64,000 bases of DNA from Diplolepis rosae (taxonomy: Eukaryota > Arthropoda > Insecta > Hymenoptera > Diplolepididae), in the NCBI GenBank assembly GCA_030998225.1, contig JAPYXD010000459.1, positions 3,472,001-3,536,000 on the forward strand, written 5' to 3'. Below are positions 13,801 through 27,300 of this stretch, in pieces. The notes beneath the pieces are model-generated. The model saw nothing but the letters and a program-made list of their open reading frames with translations, was not told the origin of the DNA and did not search any database. The number at the start of each line of letters is the position of its first letter. Position 1 is the stretch's first letter. The position numbers and the translations under genes are program-made.

Positions 13801-16214
13801 ATTAATACGCGAGTTCAATGGACTTCAGGACTGTTATACATAAAAATATAGCCGCGTAATACGCGAGTTGAACAAAGTCTGATCTGAAAAGAGTGGCCAA
13901 GTAATGCGCGAATTCTTAGGGGTATAAGAATTTTTATAATGTGGTCAAAAAATAATAATTAACACTTAGTGTCCTTAGACTCTGACCTAAATAAAGCGGC
14001 CAAGTAATGCGCGAGCACTTCGGACTCTGATTTTCAGTAAGGTGGCCAAGTATGCGCGTGTTCAATGGACGTCAGGACTGATATAAATGCAAAAATAGCC
14101 GCGTAATACGTGAGATCAAACGAAGTCTGACCTAAATAAGGTGGCAAAGTACTGCGCGAGCTCTTCGGACTCTGGCTTAAAATTATGTGGCCAAGTAATG
14201 CGCGAGTTCAGTGGACGTCAGGACTGATATAAATACAAAAATAGGCGCGTAATACGCGAGTTGAACGAAGTCTGATCTGAAAAGAGTGGCCGAGTAATGC
14301 TCGAATTCTTAGGGGTATAAGAATTTTTATAAAGTGGCCCAAAAGTAATAATTAACACTTAGGGTCCTTAGACTCTGACTTGAATAATGCGGTCAAGTAA
14401 TGCGCGAGCACTTCGGACTCAGATTTTCAGTAAGGTGGACAAGTAATGCGCGAGCACTTCGGAATCTGATTTTCAGTAAGGTGGCCAAGTCATGCTCGAG
14501 TTCAATGGACGTCAGGACTGATATAAATGCAAAAATGGCCGCGTAATACGTGAGATCAAACGAAGTCTGACCTAAATAAGGTGGCAAAGTACTGCGCGAG
14601 CTCTTCGGACTCTGGCTTAAAATTATGTGGCCAAGTAACGCGCGAGTTCAATGGACGTCAGGACTGATATAAATACAAAAATAGCCGCGTAATGCGCGAG
14701 TTGAACAAAGTCTGATCTGAAAAGAGTGGCCAAGTAATGCGCGAATTCTTAGTACAGAATTTTTATATATAAAGTGGCCAAGTAATGCGCGAGTTCAATG
14801 GAAGTCAGGACTGATATAAATACAAAAATAGGCGCGTAATACGCGAGTTGAACGCAGTCTGACCTGAAAAGAGTGGCCAAGTAATGCGCGAATTCTTAGG
14901 GGTATAAGAATTTTTATAAAGTGGCCAAAAATAATAATTAACACTTAGAGGCCTTAGTATCTGACCTCAATAAAGCGGCCAAGTAATGCGCGAGGACTTC
15001 GGACTCAGATTTTCAGTAAGGTTGCCAAGTAATGCGCGAGCACTTCGGACTCTGATTTTCAGTAAGGTGGCCAAGTAACGCGCGAGTTCAATGGACGTCA
15101 GGACTGATATAAATACACAAATAGCCGCGTAATACGCGAGTTGAACAAAGTCTGATCTGAAAAGAGTGGCCAAGTAATGCGCGAATTCTTAGTACAGAAT
15201 TTTTATATATAAAGTGGCAAAGAAACGCGCGAGTTCAATGGACGTCAGGACTGATATAAATACAAAAATATCCGCGTAATACGCGAGTTGAACAAAGTCT
15301 GATCTGAAAAGAGTGGCCAAGTAATGCACGAATTCTTAGTACAGAATTTTTATATAAAGTGGCCAAGTAATGCGCGAGCTCTTCGGACTCTGGCTTAAAA
15401 TTATGTGCCCAAGTAATGCCCGAGTTCAATGGAAGTCAGGACTGATATAAATGAAAAAATAGCAACGTAATACGCGAGATAAAACAAAGTCTGACCTAAA
15501 TAAGGTGGCAAAGTAATGGGCGAATTCTTAGTACAGGATTTTTATATAAAGTGGCCAAGTAATGCGCGAGCTCTTCGGACTCTGGCTTAAAGTTTTTTGG
15601 ACAAGTAATGCGCGAGCACTTCGGACTCAGATTTTCAGTAAGGTGGCCAAGTAATGCGCGAGTACTTCGGACTCTGATTTTCAGTAAGGTGGCCAAGTAA
15701 TGCGCGAGCACTTCGGACTCAGATTTTCAGTAAGGTGGCCAAGTAATGCGCGAGTACTTCGGACTCTGATTTTCAGTAAGGTGGCCAAGTAATGCGCGAG
15801 CACTTCGGACTCAGATTTTTAGTAAGGTGGCCAAGTAATGCACGAGTTCAATGGACGTCAGGACTCATATAAAAGCAAAAATAGCCACGTAATACGCGAG
15901 ATCAAACGAAATCTGACCTAAATAAGGTGTCAAAGTAATGCGCGAATTCTTAGTACAGAATTTTTATATATAAAGTGTCCAAGTAATGCGCGAGTTCAAT
16001 GGACGTCAGGACTGATATAAATGCAAAAATAGCCGCGTAATAGGTGATATCAAACGAATTCTGACCTGAATAAGGTGGAAAAGTAATACGCGAATTCTTA
16101 GTACAGGATTTTTATATAAAGTGGCCAAGTAATGCGCGAGCTCTTCGGACTCTGGCTTAAAGTTTTTTGGCAAAGTAATGAGCCAAATCTTAGGGGTATA
16201 AGAATTTTTATAAT
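10812..16214 (+). repeat. HOR-A copy 3, rearranged (5.40 kb)
   Basis: E spacings 396, 532, 394, 733, 633, 441, 393, 587 and 1294. The last five equal copies 1 and 2, while the first part (978 then 396 in those copies) is replaced by 396, 532, 394, 733. The block is about 680 bases longer. No gene is present. Confidence 0.82.
15597..15826 (+). repeat. Five tandem F monomers, HOR-A copy 3
   Basis: Same alternating order and length, offset 5403 from the preceding run. Confidence 0.87.
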
Positions 16215-17179
16215 GTGGTCAAAAAATAATAATTAACACTTAGTGTCCTCAGACTCTGACCTGAATGAAGCGGCCAAGTAATGCGCGAGCACTTCGGACT
16301 CTGATTTACAGTACGGTGGCCAAGTTATGCGCGAGTTCAATGGACGTCAGGACTGATATAAATGCAAAAATAGCCGCGTAATACGGGAGATCAAACGAAA
16401 TCTGACCTAAATAAGATGGTAAAGTTATGCGCGAATTCTTAGTACAGAATTTTTATATATAAAGTGGCCAAGTAATGCGCGAGTTCAATGGACGTCAGGA
16501 CTGATATAAATAAAAAATAGGCGCGTAATACGCGAGTTGAACGCACTCTGACCTTAATATCGTGGCCAAGTAATGCGCGAATTCTTAGGGTTATAAGAAT
16601 TTTTATAAAGTGGCCAAAAAATAATAATTAACACTTAGGGTCCTTAGACTCTGACCTGAATAAAGCGGCCAAGTAATGCACGATCACTTCGGACTCTGAT
16701 TTTAAGTAAGGTAGCTAAGCAATGCGCAAGTTCATTGGACCTCAGGACTGATATAAATGCAAAAATAGCCATGTTATACGCGAGATCAAACGAAGTCTGA
16801 CCTAAATAAGGTGGAAAAGTAATGCGCGAATTCTTAGTACAGCATTTTTATATAAAGCGGCCAAGTAATGCGCGAGCTCTTCGGACTCTGATTTTCAGTA
16901 AGGTGGCTGAGTAATGCGCGAGTTCAATGGACGTCAGGACTGATATAAATGCAAAAATAACCGCGTAATACGCGAGATAAAACAAGGTCTGACCTAAATA
17001 AGGTGGCAAAGTAATGGGCGAATTCTTAGTACAGGATTTTTATATAAAGTGGCCAAGTAATGCGCCAGCTCTTCGGACTCTGGCTTAAAGTTTTTTAGCC
17101 AAGTAATGCGCAAATTCTTTGGGGTATAAGAATTGTTATAATGTGGCCAAAAAATAATAATTAACACTTAGGGTCCTTA

Positions 17180-17242
17180 GTCTCTGACCCGACTTAAGCT
17201 GCCTTGTAAGGCCCTATGACTTCGGCACCTGATTTACTTTAA
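17180..17242 (+). repeat. Strongly diverged E/F monomers
   Basis: From TCTCTGACCCGACTTAAG through TGACTTCGGCACCTG the sequence keeps the length of an E end plus F but carries many substitutions. The homologous locus near 11770-11840 is ordinary. Confidence 0.7.
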
Positions 17243-20200
17243 TGTGGCCAAGTAATGCGCGAGTTCAATGGACGTCAGGACTGATATAAATGCACAAATA
17301 GCCGCTTAATACGTGAGATCAAACGAAGTCTGACCTAAATAAGGTGGCAAAGTACTGCGCGAGCTCTTCGGACTCTGGCTTAAAATTATGTGGCCAAGTA
17401 ATGCGCGAGTTCAATGGACGTCAGGACTGATATAAATACAAAAATAGGCGCGTAATACGCGAGTTGAACGAAGTCTGATCTGAAAAGAGTGGCCAAGTAA
17501 TGCGCGAATTCTTAGGGGTATAAGAATTTTTATAAAGTGGCCAAAAAATAATAATTAACACTTAGGGTCCTTAGACTCTGACCTGAATAAAGCGGCCAAG
17601 TAATGCGCGAGCACTTCGGACTCTGGCTTAAAATTATGTGGCCAAGTAATGCGCGAGTTCAATGGACGTCAGGACTGATATAAATACAAAAATGGCCGCG
17701 TAATACGTGAGATCAAACGAAGTCTGACCTAAATAAGGTGGCAAAGTACTGCGCGAGCTCTTCGGACTCTGGCTTAAAATTATGTGGCCAAGTAATGCGC
17801 GAGTTCAATGGACGTCAGGACTGATATAAATACAAAAATAGCCGCGTAATACGCGAGTTGAACAAAGTCTGACCTAAATAAGGTGGCAAATTAATGCGCG
17901 AATTCTTAGTACAGGATTTTTATATGAACTGGCCAAGTAATGCGCGAGCTCTTCGGACTCTGGCTTAAAATTATGTGGCCAAGTAATGCGCGAGTTCAAT
18001 GGACGTCAGGACTGATATAAATCCATAAATAGCCGCGTTATACGCGAGATCAAACGAATTCTAACTTAAATAAGGAGGTAAAGTAATGCGCTAATTCTTA
18101 GTTCAGGATTTTTATATATAAAGTGGCCAAGTAATGCGCGAGTTCAATGGACGTCAGGACTGATATAAATACTAAAATAGCCGCGTAATACGCGAGTTGA
18201 ACGAAGTCTGATCTGAAAAGAGTGGCCAAGTAATGCGCGAATTCTTAGGGGTATAAGAATTTTTATAAAGTGGACAAAAAATAATAATTAACACTTAGGG
18301 TCCTTAGACTCTGACCTGAAGAAAGCGGCCAAGTAATGCGCGAACACTTCGGACTCAGATTTTCAGTAAGGTGGCCAAGTAATGCGCGAGCACTTCGGAC
18401 TCTGATTTTCAGTAAGGTGGCCAAGTAACGCGCGAGTTCAATGGACGTCAGGACTGATATAAATGCAAAAATAGCCGCGTAATACGCGAGATCAAACCAA
18501 CTCTGACCTAAATACGGTGGCACACTACTGCGGGAATTCTTAGTACAGAATTTTTATATAAAGTGGCCAAGTAATGCGCGAGCTCTTCGGACTCTGGCTT
18601 AAGATTATGTGGCCAAGTAACGCGCGAGTTCAATGGACGTCAGGACTGATATGAATGCAAAAATAGCCGCGTAATACGCGAGTGGAACAAAGTCTGATCT
18701 GAAAAGAGTGGCCAAGTAATTCGCGAATTCTTAGTACAGAATTTTTATATATAAAGTGGCCAAGTAATGCGCGAGTTTCTATGGAAGTCAGGACTGATAT
18801 AATTACAAAAATAGGCGCGTAATACGCGAGTTGAACGCAGTCTGACCTGAAAAGAGTGGCCAAGTAATGCGCGAATTCTTAGGGGTATAAGAATTTTTAT
18901 AAAGTGGCCAAAAAATAATAATTAACACTTAGGGTCCTTAGACTCTGAACTGAATAAAGCGGCCAAGTATTGCGCGAGCACTTCGGACTCAGATTTTCAG
19001 TAAGGTGGCCAAGTAATGCGCGAGCACTTCGGACTCTGATTTTCAGTAATGTGGCCAAGTAACGCGCGAGTTCAATGGACGTCAGGACTGATCTAAATAC
19101 AAAAATAGGCGCGTAATACGCGAGTTGAACGCAGTCTGACCTGAAAAGAGTGGCCAAGAAATGCGCTAATTCTTAGGGGTATAAGAATTTTTATAAAGTG
19201 GCCAAAAAATAATAATTAACACTTAGGGTCCTTAGACTCTGACTTGAATAATGCGGTCAAGTAATGCGCGAGCACTTCGGACTCAGATTTTCAGTAAGGT
19301 GGACAAGTAATGCGCGAGCACTTCGGAATCTGATTTTCAGTAAGGTGGCCAAGTCATGCTCGAGTTCAATGGACGTCAGGACTGATATAAATGCAAAAAT
19401 GGCCGCGTAATACGTGAGATCAAACGAAGTCTGACCTAAATAAGGTGGCAAAGTACTGCGCGAGCTCTTCGGACTCTGGCTTAAAATTATGTGGCCAAGT
19501 AATGCGCGAGTTCAATGGATGTCAGGACTGATATAAATACAAAAATAGCCGCGTAATACGCGAGTTGAACAAAGTCTGACCTAAATAAGGTGGCAAAGTA
19601 ATGGGCGAATTCTTAGTACAGGATTTTTATATAAAGTGGCCAAGTAATGCGCCAGCTCTTCGGACTCTGGCTTAAAGTTTTTTAGCCAAGTAATGCGCCA
19701 ATTCTTTGGGGTATAAGAATTTTTATAATGTGGTCAAAAAATAATAATTAACACTTAGGGTCCTTAGACTCTGACCTGAATAAAGCGGCCAAGTAATGCG
19801 CGAGCACTTCGGACTCTGATTTACAGTAAGGTGGCCAAGTAATGCGCGAGCACTTCGGACTCTGATTTTCAGTAAGGTGGCCAAGTAACGCGCGAGTTCA
19901 ATGGACGTCAGGACGGATATAAATACAAAAATAGGCGCGTAATACGCGAGTTGAACGAAGTCTGATCTGAAAAGAGTGGCCAAGTAATGCGCGAATTCTT
20001 AGTACAGAATTTTTATATATAAAGTGGCCAAGTAATGCGCGAGTTCAATGGACGTCAGGACTGATATAAATAGAAAAATAGGCGCGTAATACGCGAGTTG
20101 AACGCAGTCTGACCTGAAAAGAGTGGCCAAGTAATGCGCGAATTCTTAGGGGTATAAGAATTTATATAAAGTGCCCAAAAATAATAATTAACACTTAGGG

Positions 20201-20847
20201 GCCTTAGTATCTGACCTCAATAAAGCGGCCAAGTAATGCGCGAGCACTTCGGACTCAGATTTTCAGTAAGGTTGCCAAGTAATGCGCGAGCACTTCGGTC
20301 TATGATTTTCAGTAAGGTGTCCAATTAATGCTAGAGTTCAATGGACGTCAGGACTGATATAAATTCAAAAATAGCCTCGTAATACTCGAGTTGAACAAAG
20401 TCTGATCTGAAAAGAGTGGCCACGTAATGCGCGAATTCTTAGTACAGAATTTTTATATATAAAGTGGCAAAGTAACGCGCGAGTTAAATCGACGTCAGGA
20501 CTGATATAAGTCCAAAAAGAGCCTCGTAATACGCGAGATAAAACAAAGTCTGACCTCAATACGGTGGCAAAGTAATGCGCGGATTCTTAGTACAGAATTT
20601 TTATATAAAGTGGCCAAGTAATGCGCGAGCTCTTCGGACTCTGGCTTAAAATTATGTGCCCAAGTAATGCCCGAGTTCAATGGAAGTCAGGACTGATATA
20701 AATGAAAAAATAGCAACGTAATACGCGAGATAAAACAAAGTCTGACCTAAATAAGGTGGCAAAGTAATGGGCGAATTCTTAGTACAGGATTTTTATATAA
20801 AGTGGCCAAGTAATGCGCGAGCTCTTCGGACTCTGGCTTAAAGTTTT

Positions 20848-21077
20848 TTGGCCAAGTAATGCGCGAGCACTTCGGACTCAGATTTTCAGTAAGGTGGCCA
20901 AGTAATGCGCGAGTACTTCGGACTCTGATTTTCAGTAAGGTGGCCAAGTAATGCGCGAGCACTTCGGACTCAGATTTTCAGTAAGGTGGCCAAGTAATGC
21001 GCGAGTACTTCGGACTCTGATTTTCAGTAAGGTGGCCAAGTAATGCGCGAGCACTTTGGACTCAGATTTTTAGTAAG
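20848..21077 (+). repeat. Five tandem F monomers, HOR-A copy 4
   Basis: Same alternating order; the last F carries CACTTTGGACTC, shared only with the run at 28639-28868. Confidence 0.86.
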
Positions 21078-21318
21078 GTGGCCAAGTAATGCGCGAGTTC
21101 AATGGACGTCAGGACTGATATAAAAGCAAAAATAGCCACGTAATACGCGAGATCAAACGAAATCTGACCTAAATAAGGTGTCAAAGTAATGCGGGAATTC
21201 TTAGTACAGAATTTTTATATAAAGTGGGCAAGTAATGCGCGAGCTCTTCGCACTCTGGCTTAAAGTTTTTTTGGCAAAGTAATGAGCCAAATCTTAGGGG
21301 TATAAGAATTTTTATAAT

Positions 21319-24300
21319 GTCGTCAAAAAATAATAATTAACACTTAGTGTCCTCAGACTCTGACCTGAATGAAGCGGCCAAGTAATGCGCTAGCACTTCG
21401 GACTCTGATTTACATTAAGGTGGCCAAGTTATGCGCGAGTTCAATGGACGTCAGGACTGATATAAATGCAAAAATAGCCGCGTAATACGGGAGATCAAAC
21501 GAAATCTGACCTAAATAAGATGGTAAAGTAATGCGTGAATTCTTAGTACAGAATTTTTATATATAAAGTTGCCAAGTAATGCGCGAGTTCAATGGACGTC
21601 AGGACTGATATAAATACAAAAATATGCGCGTAATACGCGAGTTGAACGCAGTCTGACCTGAAAAGAGTGGCCAAGTAATGCGCGAATTCTTAGGGGTATA
21701 AGAATTTTTAAAAAGTGGCCAAAAAATAATAATTAACACTTAGTGTCCTAAGACTCTGACCTGAATAAAGCGGCCAAGTAATGCGCGAGCACTTCGGACT
21801 CTGATTTACAGTAAGGTGGCCAAGTTATGCGCGAGTTCAATGGACGTCAGGACTGATATAAATGCAAAAATAGCCGCGTAATACGCGAGATCAAACGAAA
21901 TCTGACCTAAATAAGGTGGCAAGGTAATGCGCGGATTCTTAGTACAGGATTTTTATATAAAGTGGCCAAGTAATGCGCGAGCTCTTCGGACTCTGGCTTA
22001 AAATTATGTGGCCAAGTAATGCGCGAGTTCAATGGACGTCAGGACTGATATAAATGCAAAAATAGCCGCGTAATACGCGAGATCAAACAAAGTCTGACCT
22101 AAATAAGGTGGCAAAGTAATGCGCGAATTCTTAGTACAGAATTTTTATATATAAAGTTGCCAAGTAATGCGCGAGTTCAATGGACGTCAGGACTGATATA
22201 AATACAAAAATATGCGCGTAATACGCGAGTTGAACGCAGTCTGACCTGAAAAGAGTGGCCAAGTAATGCGCGAATTCTTAGGGGTATAAGAATTTTTATA
22301 AAGTGGCCAAAAAATAATAATTAATACTTAGGGTACTTAGACTCTGACCTGAATAAAGCGGCCAAGTAATGCGCGAGCACTTCGGACTCAGATTTTCAGT
22401 AAGGTGGCCAAGTAATGCGCGAGTTCAATGGACGTCAGGACTGATATAAATGCAAAAATAGCCGCGTAATACGCGAGATCAAACAAAGTCTGACCTAAAT
22501 AAGGAGGCAAAGTAATGCGCGAATTCTTAGGAGTACAGAATTTTTATATAAAGTGGCCAAGTAATGCGCGAACTCTACGGACTCTGGCTTAAAATTATGT
22601 GGCCAAGTAATGCGCGAGTTCAATGGACGTCAGGACTGATATAAATGCAAAAATAGCCGCGTAATACGCGAGATCAAACAAAGTCTGACATAAATAAGGT
22701 GGGAAAGTAATTCGCGAATTCTTAGTACAGAATTTTTATATATAAGGTGGCCAAGTAATGCGCGAGTTCAATGGACGTCAGGCCTGATATAAATGCAAAA
22801 ATAGCCGCGTAATTCGCGAGATCAAACAAAGTCTGACCTAAATAAGGAGTCAAAGTAATGCGCGAATTCTTAGGAGTACAGAATTTTTATATAAAGTCGC
22901 CAAGTAATGCGCTAGCTCTACGGACTCTGGCTTAAAATTATGTGGCCAAGTAATGCGCGAGTTCAATGGACGTCAGGACTGATATAAATGCAAAAATAGC
23001 CACGTAATACGCGAGATCAAACGAAATCTGACCTAAATAAGGTGGCAAAGTAATGCGCGAATTCTTAGTACAGAATTTTTATATATAAAGTGGCCAAGTA
23101 ATGTGCGAGTTCAATGGACGTCAGGACTGATATAAATACAAAAATATGCGCGAAATACGCGAGTTGAACGCAGTCTGACCTGAAAAGAGTGGCCAAGTAA
23201 TGCGCGAATTCTTAGGGGTATAAGAATTTTTATAAAGTGGACAAAAAATAATAATTAACACTTAGGGTCCTTAGACTCTGACCTTAATAAAGCGGCCATG
23301 TAATGCGCGAGCACTTCGGACTCAGATTTTCAGTAAGGTGGCTGAGTAATGCGCGAGTTCAATGGACGTCAGGACTGATATAAATGCGAAAATAGCCGCG
23401 TAATACGCGAGATCAAACAAAGTCTGACCTAAAGAAGGTGGCAAAGTAATGCGCCAGCTCTTCGGACTCAGATTTTAAGTAAGGTGGCCAAGTAATGCTC
23501 GAGTTCAATGGACGTCAGGACTGATATAAATGCAAAAATAGCCGCGTAATGCGCGAGATCAAACAAAGTCTGACCTAAATAAGGTGGAAAAGTAATGCGC
23601 GAATTCTTAGTACAGGATTTTTTATATAAAGCGGCCAAGTAATGCGCGAGCACTTCGGACTCTGATTTTCAGTAAGGTGGCTGAGTAATGCGCGAGTTCA
23701 ATGGTCGTCAGGACTGATATAAATGCGAAAATAGCCGCGTAATACGCGAGATCAAACAAAGTCTGACCTAAAGAAGGTGGCAAAGTAATGCGCGAGCTCT
23801 TCGGACTCAGATTTTAAGTAAGGTGGCTGAGTAATGCGCGAGTTCAATAGACGTCAGGACTGATATAAATGCAAAAATAGCCGCGTAATACGCGAGATCA
23901 AACGAAGTCTGACCTAAATAAGGAGGCAAAGTAATGCGCGAATTCATAGGAGTACAGAATTTTTATATAAAGTGGCCAAGTAATGCGCGAGCTCTTCGAC
24001 TCTGGCTTAAAATTATGGGGCCAAGTAATTCGCGAGTTCAATGGACGTCAGGACTGATATAAATACAAAAATAGCCGCGTAATACGCGAGATCAAACGAA
24101 GTCTGACCTAAATAAGGAGGCAAAGTAATGTGCGAATTCTTAGTACAGGATTTTTATATAAAGTGGCCAAGTAATGCGCGAGCTCTTCGGACTTTGGCTT
24201 AAAATTATGTGGCCAAGTAATGCGCGAGTTCAATGGACGTCAGGACTGATATAAATTCACAAAAAGCCGCGTAATACGCGAGATCAAACGAAGTCTGACC

Positions 24301-27300
24301 TAAATAAGGAGGCAAAGTAATGCGCGAATTCTTAGGAGTACAGAATTTTTTATAAAGTGGCCAAGTAATGCGCGAGCTCTTCGACTCTGGCTTAAAATTA
24401 TGGGGCCAAGTAATGCGCGAGTTCAATGGACGTCAGGACTGATATAAATACAAAAATAGCCGCGTAATACGCGAGATCAAACGAAGTCTGACCTAAATAA
24501 GGTGGCAAAGTAATGTGCGAATTCTTAGTACAGGATTTTTATATAAAGTGGCCAAGTAATGCGCGAGCTCTTCGGACTCTGGCTTAAAATTATGTGGCCA
24601 AGTAATGCGCGAGTTCAATGGACGTCAGGACTGATATAAATGCAAAAATAGCCGCGTAATACGCGAGATCAAACGAAATCTGACCTAAATAAGGTGGCAA
24701 AGTAATGCGCGAATTCTTAGTACAGAATTTTTATATATAAAGTGGCCAAGTAATGCGCGAGTTCAATGGACGTCAGGACTGATATAAATACAAAAATAGG
24801 CGCGTAATACGCGAGTTGAACGAAGTCTGATCTGAAAAGAGTGGCCAAGTAATGCGCGAATTCTTAGGGGTATAAGAATTTTTATAAAGTGGCCCAAAAG
24901 TAATAATTAACACTTAGGGTCCTTAGACTCTGACTTGAATAATGCGGTCAAGTAATGCGCGAGCACTTCGGACTCAGATTTTCAGTAAGGTGGACAAGTA
25001 ATGCGCGAGCACTTCGGAATCTGATTTTCAGTAAGGTGGCCAAGTCATGCTCGAGTTCAATGGACGTCAGGACTGATATAAATGCAAAAATAGCCGCGTA
25101 ATACGTGAGATCAAACGAAGTCTGACCTAAATAAGGTGGCAAAGTACTGCGCGAGCTCTTCGGACTCTGGCTTAAAATTATGTGGCCAAATAATGCGCGA
25201 GTTCAATGGACGTCAGGACTGATATAAATACAAAAATAGCCGCGTAATACGCGAGTTGAACAAAGTCTGACCTAAATAAGGTGGAAAAGTAATGCGCGAA
25301 TTCTTAGTACAGGATTTTTATATAAAGTGGCCAAGTAATGCGCGAGCTCTTCGGACTCTGGCTTAAAATTATGTGGCCAAGTAATGCGCGAGTTCAATGG
25401 ACGTCAGGACTGATATAAATGCAAAAATAGCCGCGTTATACGCGAGATCAAACGAATTCTAACTTAAATAAGGAGGTAAAGTAATGCGCTAATTCTTAGT
25501 TCAGGATTTTTATATATAAAGTGGCCAAGTAATGCGCGAGTTCAATGGACGTCAGGACTGATATAAATACAAAAATAGCCGCGTAATACGCGAGTTGAAC
25601 GACGTCTGATCTGAAAAGAGTGGCCAAGTAATGCGCGAATTCTTAGGGGTATAAGAATTTTTATAAAGTGGCCAAAAAATAATAATTACCACTTAGGGTC
25701 CTTAGACTCTGACCTGAATAAAGCGGCCAAGTAATGCGCGAACACTTCGGACTCAGATTTTCAGTAAGGTGGCCAAGTCATGCGCGAGCACTTCGGACTC
25801 TGTTTTTCTGTTAGGTGGCCAAGTAACGCGCGAGTTCAATGGACGTCAGGACTGATATAAATGCAAAAATAGCCGCGTAATACGCGAGATCAAACTAAAT
25901 CTGACCTAAAAAAGGAGGCAAAGTAATGCGGGAATTCTTAGTACAGAATTTTTATATAAAGTGGCCAAGTAATGCGCGAGCTCTTCGGACTCTGGCTTAA
26001 AATTATGTGGCCAAGTAATGCGCGAGTTCAATGGACGTCAGGACTGATATAAATACAAAAATAGCCGCGTAATACGCGAGATGAACAAAGTCAGAACTGA
26101 AAACAGTGGCCAAGTAATTCGCGAATTCTTAGTACAGAATTTTTATATATAAAGTGGCCAAGTAATGCGCGAGTTTCTATGGAAGTCAGGACTGATATAA
26201 TTACAAAAATAGGCGCGTAATACGCGAGTTGAACGCAGTCTGACCTGAAAAGAGTGGCCAAGTAATGCGCGAATTCTTAGGGGTATAAGAATTTTTATAA
26301 AGTGGCCAAAAAATAATAATTAACACTTAGGGTCCTTAGACTCTGAACTGAATAAAGCGGCCAAGTAATGCGCGAGCACTTCGGACTCAGATTTTCAGTA
26401 AGGTGGCCAAGTAATGCGCGAGCACTTCGGACTCTGGCTTAAAATTATGTGGCCAAGTAATGCGCGAGTTCAATGGACGTCAGGACTGATATAAATACAA
26501 AAATAGGCGCGTAATACGCGAGTTGAACGAAGTCTGATCTGAAAAGAGTGGCCAAATAATGCTCGAATTCTTAGGGGTATAAGAATTTTTATAAAGTGGC
26601 CAAAAAATAATAATTAACACTTAGGGTCCTTAGACTCTGACTTGAATAATGCGGTCAAGTAATGCGCGAGCACTTCGGACTCAGATTTTCAGTAAGGTGG
26701 ACAAGTAATGCGCGAGCACTTCGGAATCTGATTTTCAGTAAGGTGGCCAAGTCATGCTCGAGTTCAATGGACGTCAGGACTGATATAAATGCAAAAATGG
26801 CCGCGTAATACGTGAGATCAAACGAAGTCTGACCTTAATAAGTTGGCAAAGTACTGCGCGAGCTCTTCGGACTCTGGCTTAAAATTATGTGGCCAAGTAA
26901 TGCGCGAGTTCAATGGACGTCAGGACTGATATAAATACAAAAATAGCCGCGTAATACGCGAGTTGAACAAAGTCTGACCTAAATAAGGTGGCAAAGTAAT
27001 GGGCGAGTTCTTAGTACAGGATTTTTATATAAAGTGGCCAAGTAATGCGCCAGCTCTTCGGACTCTGGCTTAAAGTTTTTTAGCCAAGTAATGCGCCAAT
27101 TCTTTGGGGTATAAGAATTTTTATAATGTGGTCAAAAAATAATAATTAACACTTAGGGTCCTTAGACTCTGACCTGAATAAAGCGGCCAAGTAATGCGCG
27201 AGCACTTCGGAATCTGATTTACAGTAAGGTGGCCAAGTAATGCGCGTGTTCAATGGACGTCAGGACTGATATAAATGCAAAAATAGCCGCGTAATACGTG

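Larger units (their letters stand above)
16215..21318 (+). repeat. HOR-A copy 4, rearranged (5.10 kb)
   Basis: E spacings 395, 533, 394, 733, 634, 294, 532, 441 and 1148. The first five steps match copy 3. The 294-532 pair is new and recurs at 26302-27128. The last step is 146 bases shorter than in copy 3, about one a-b-B string. No gene is present. Confidence 0.8.
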
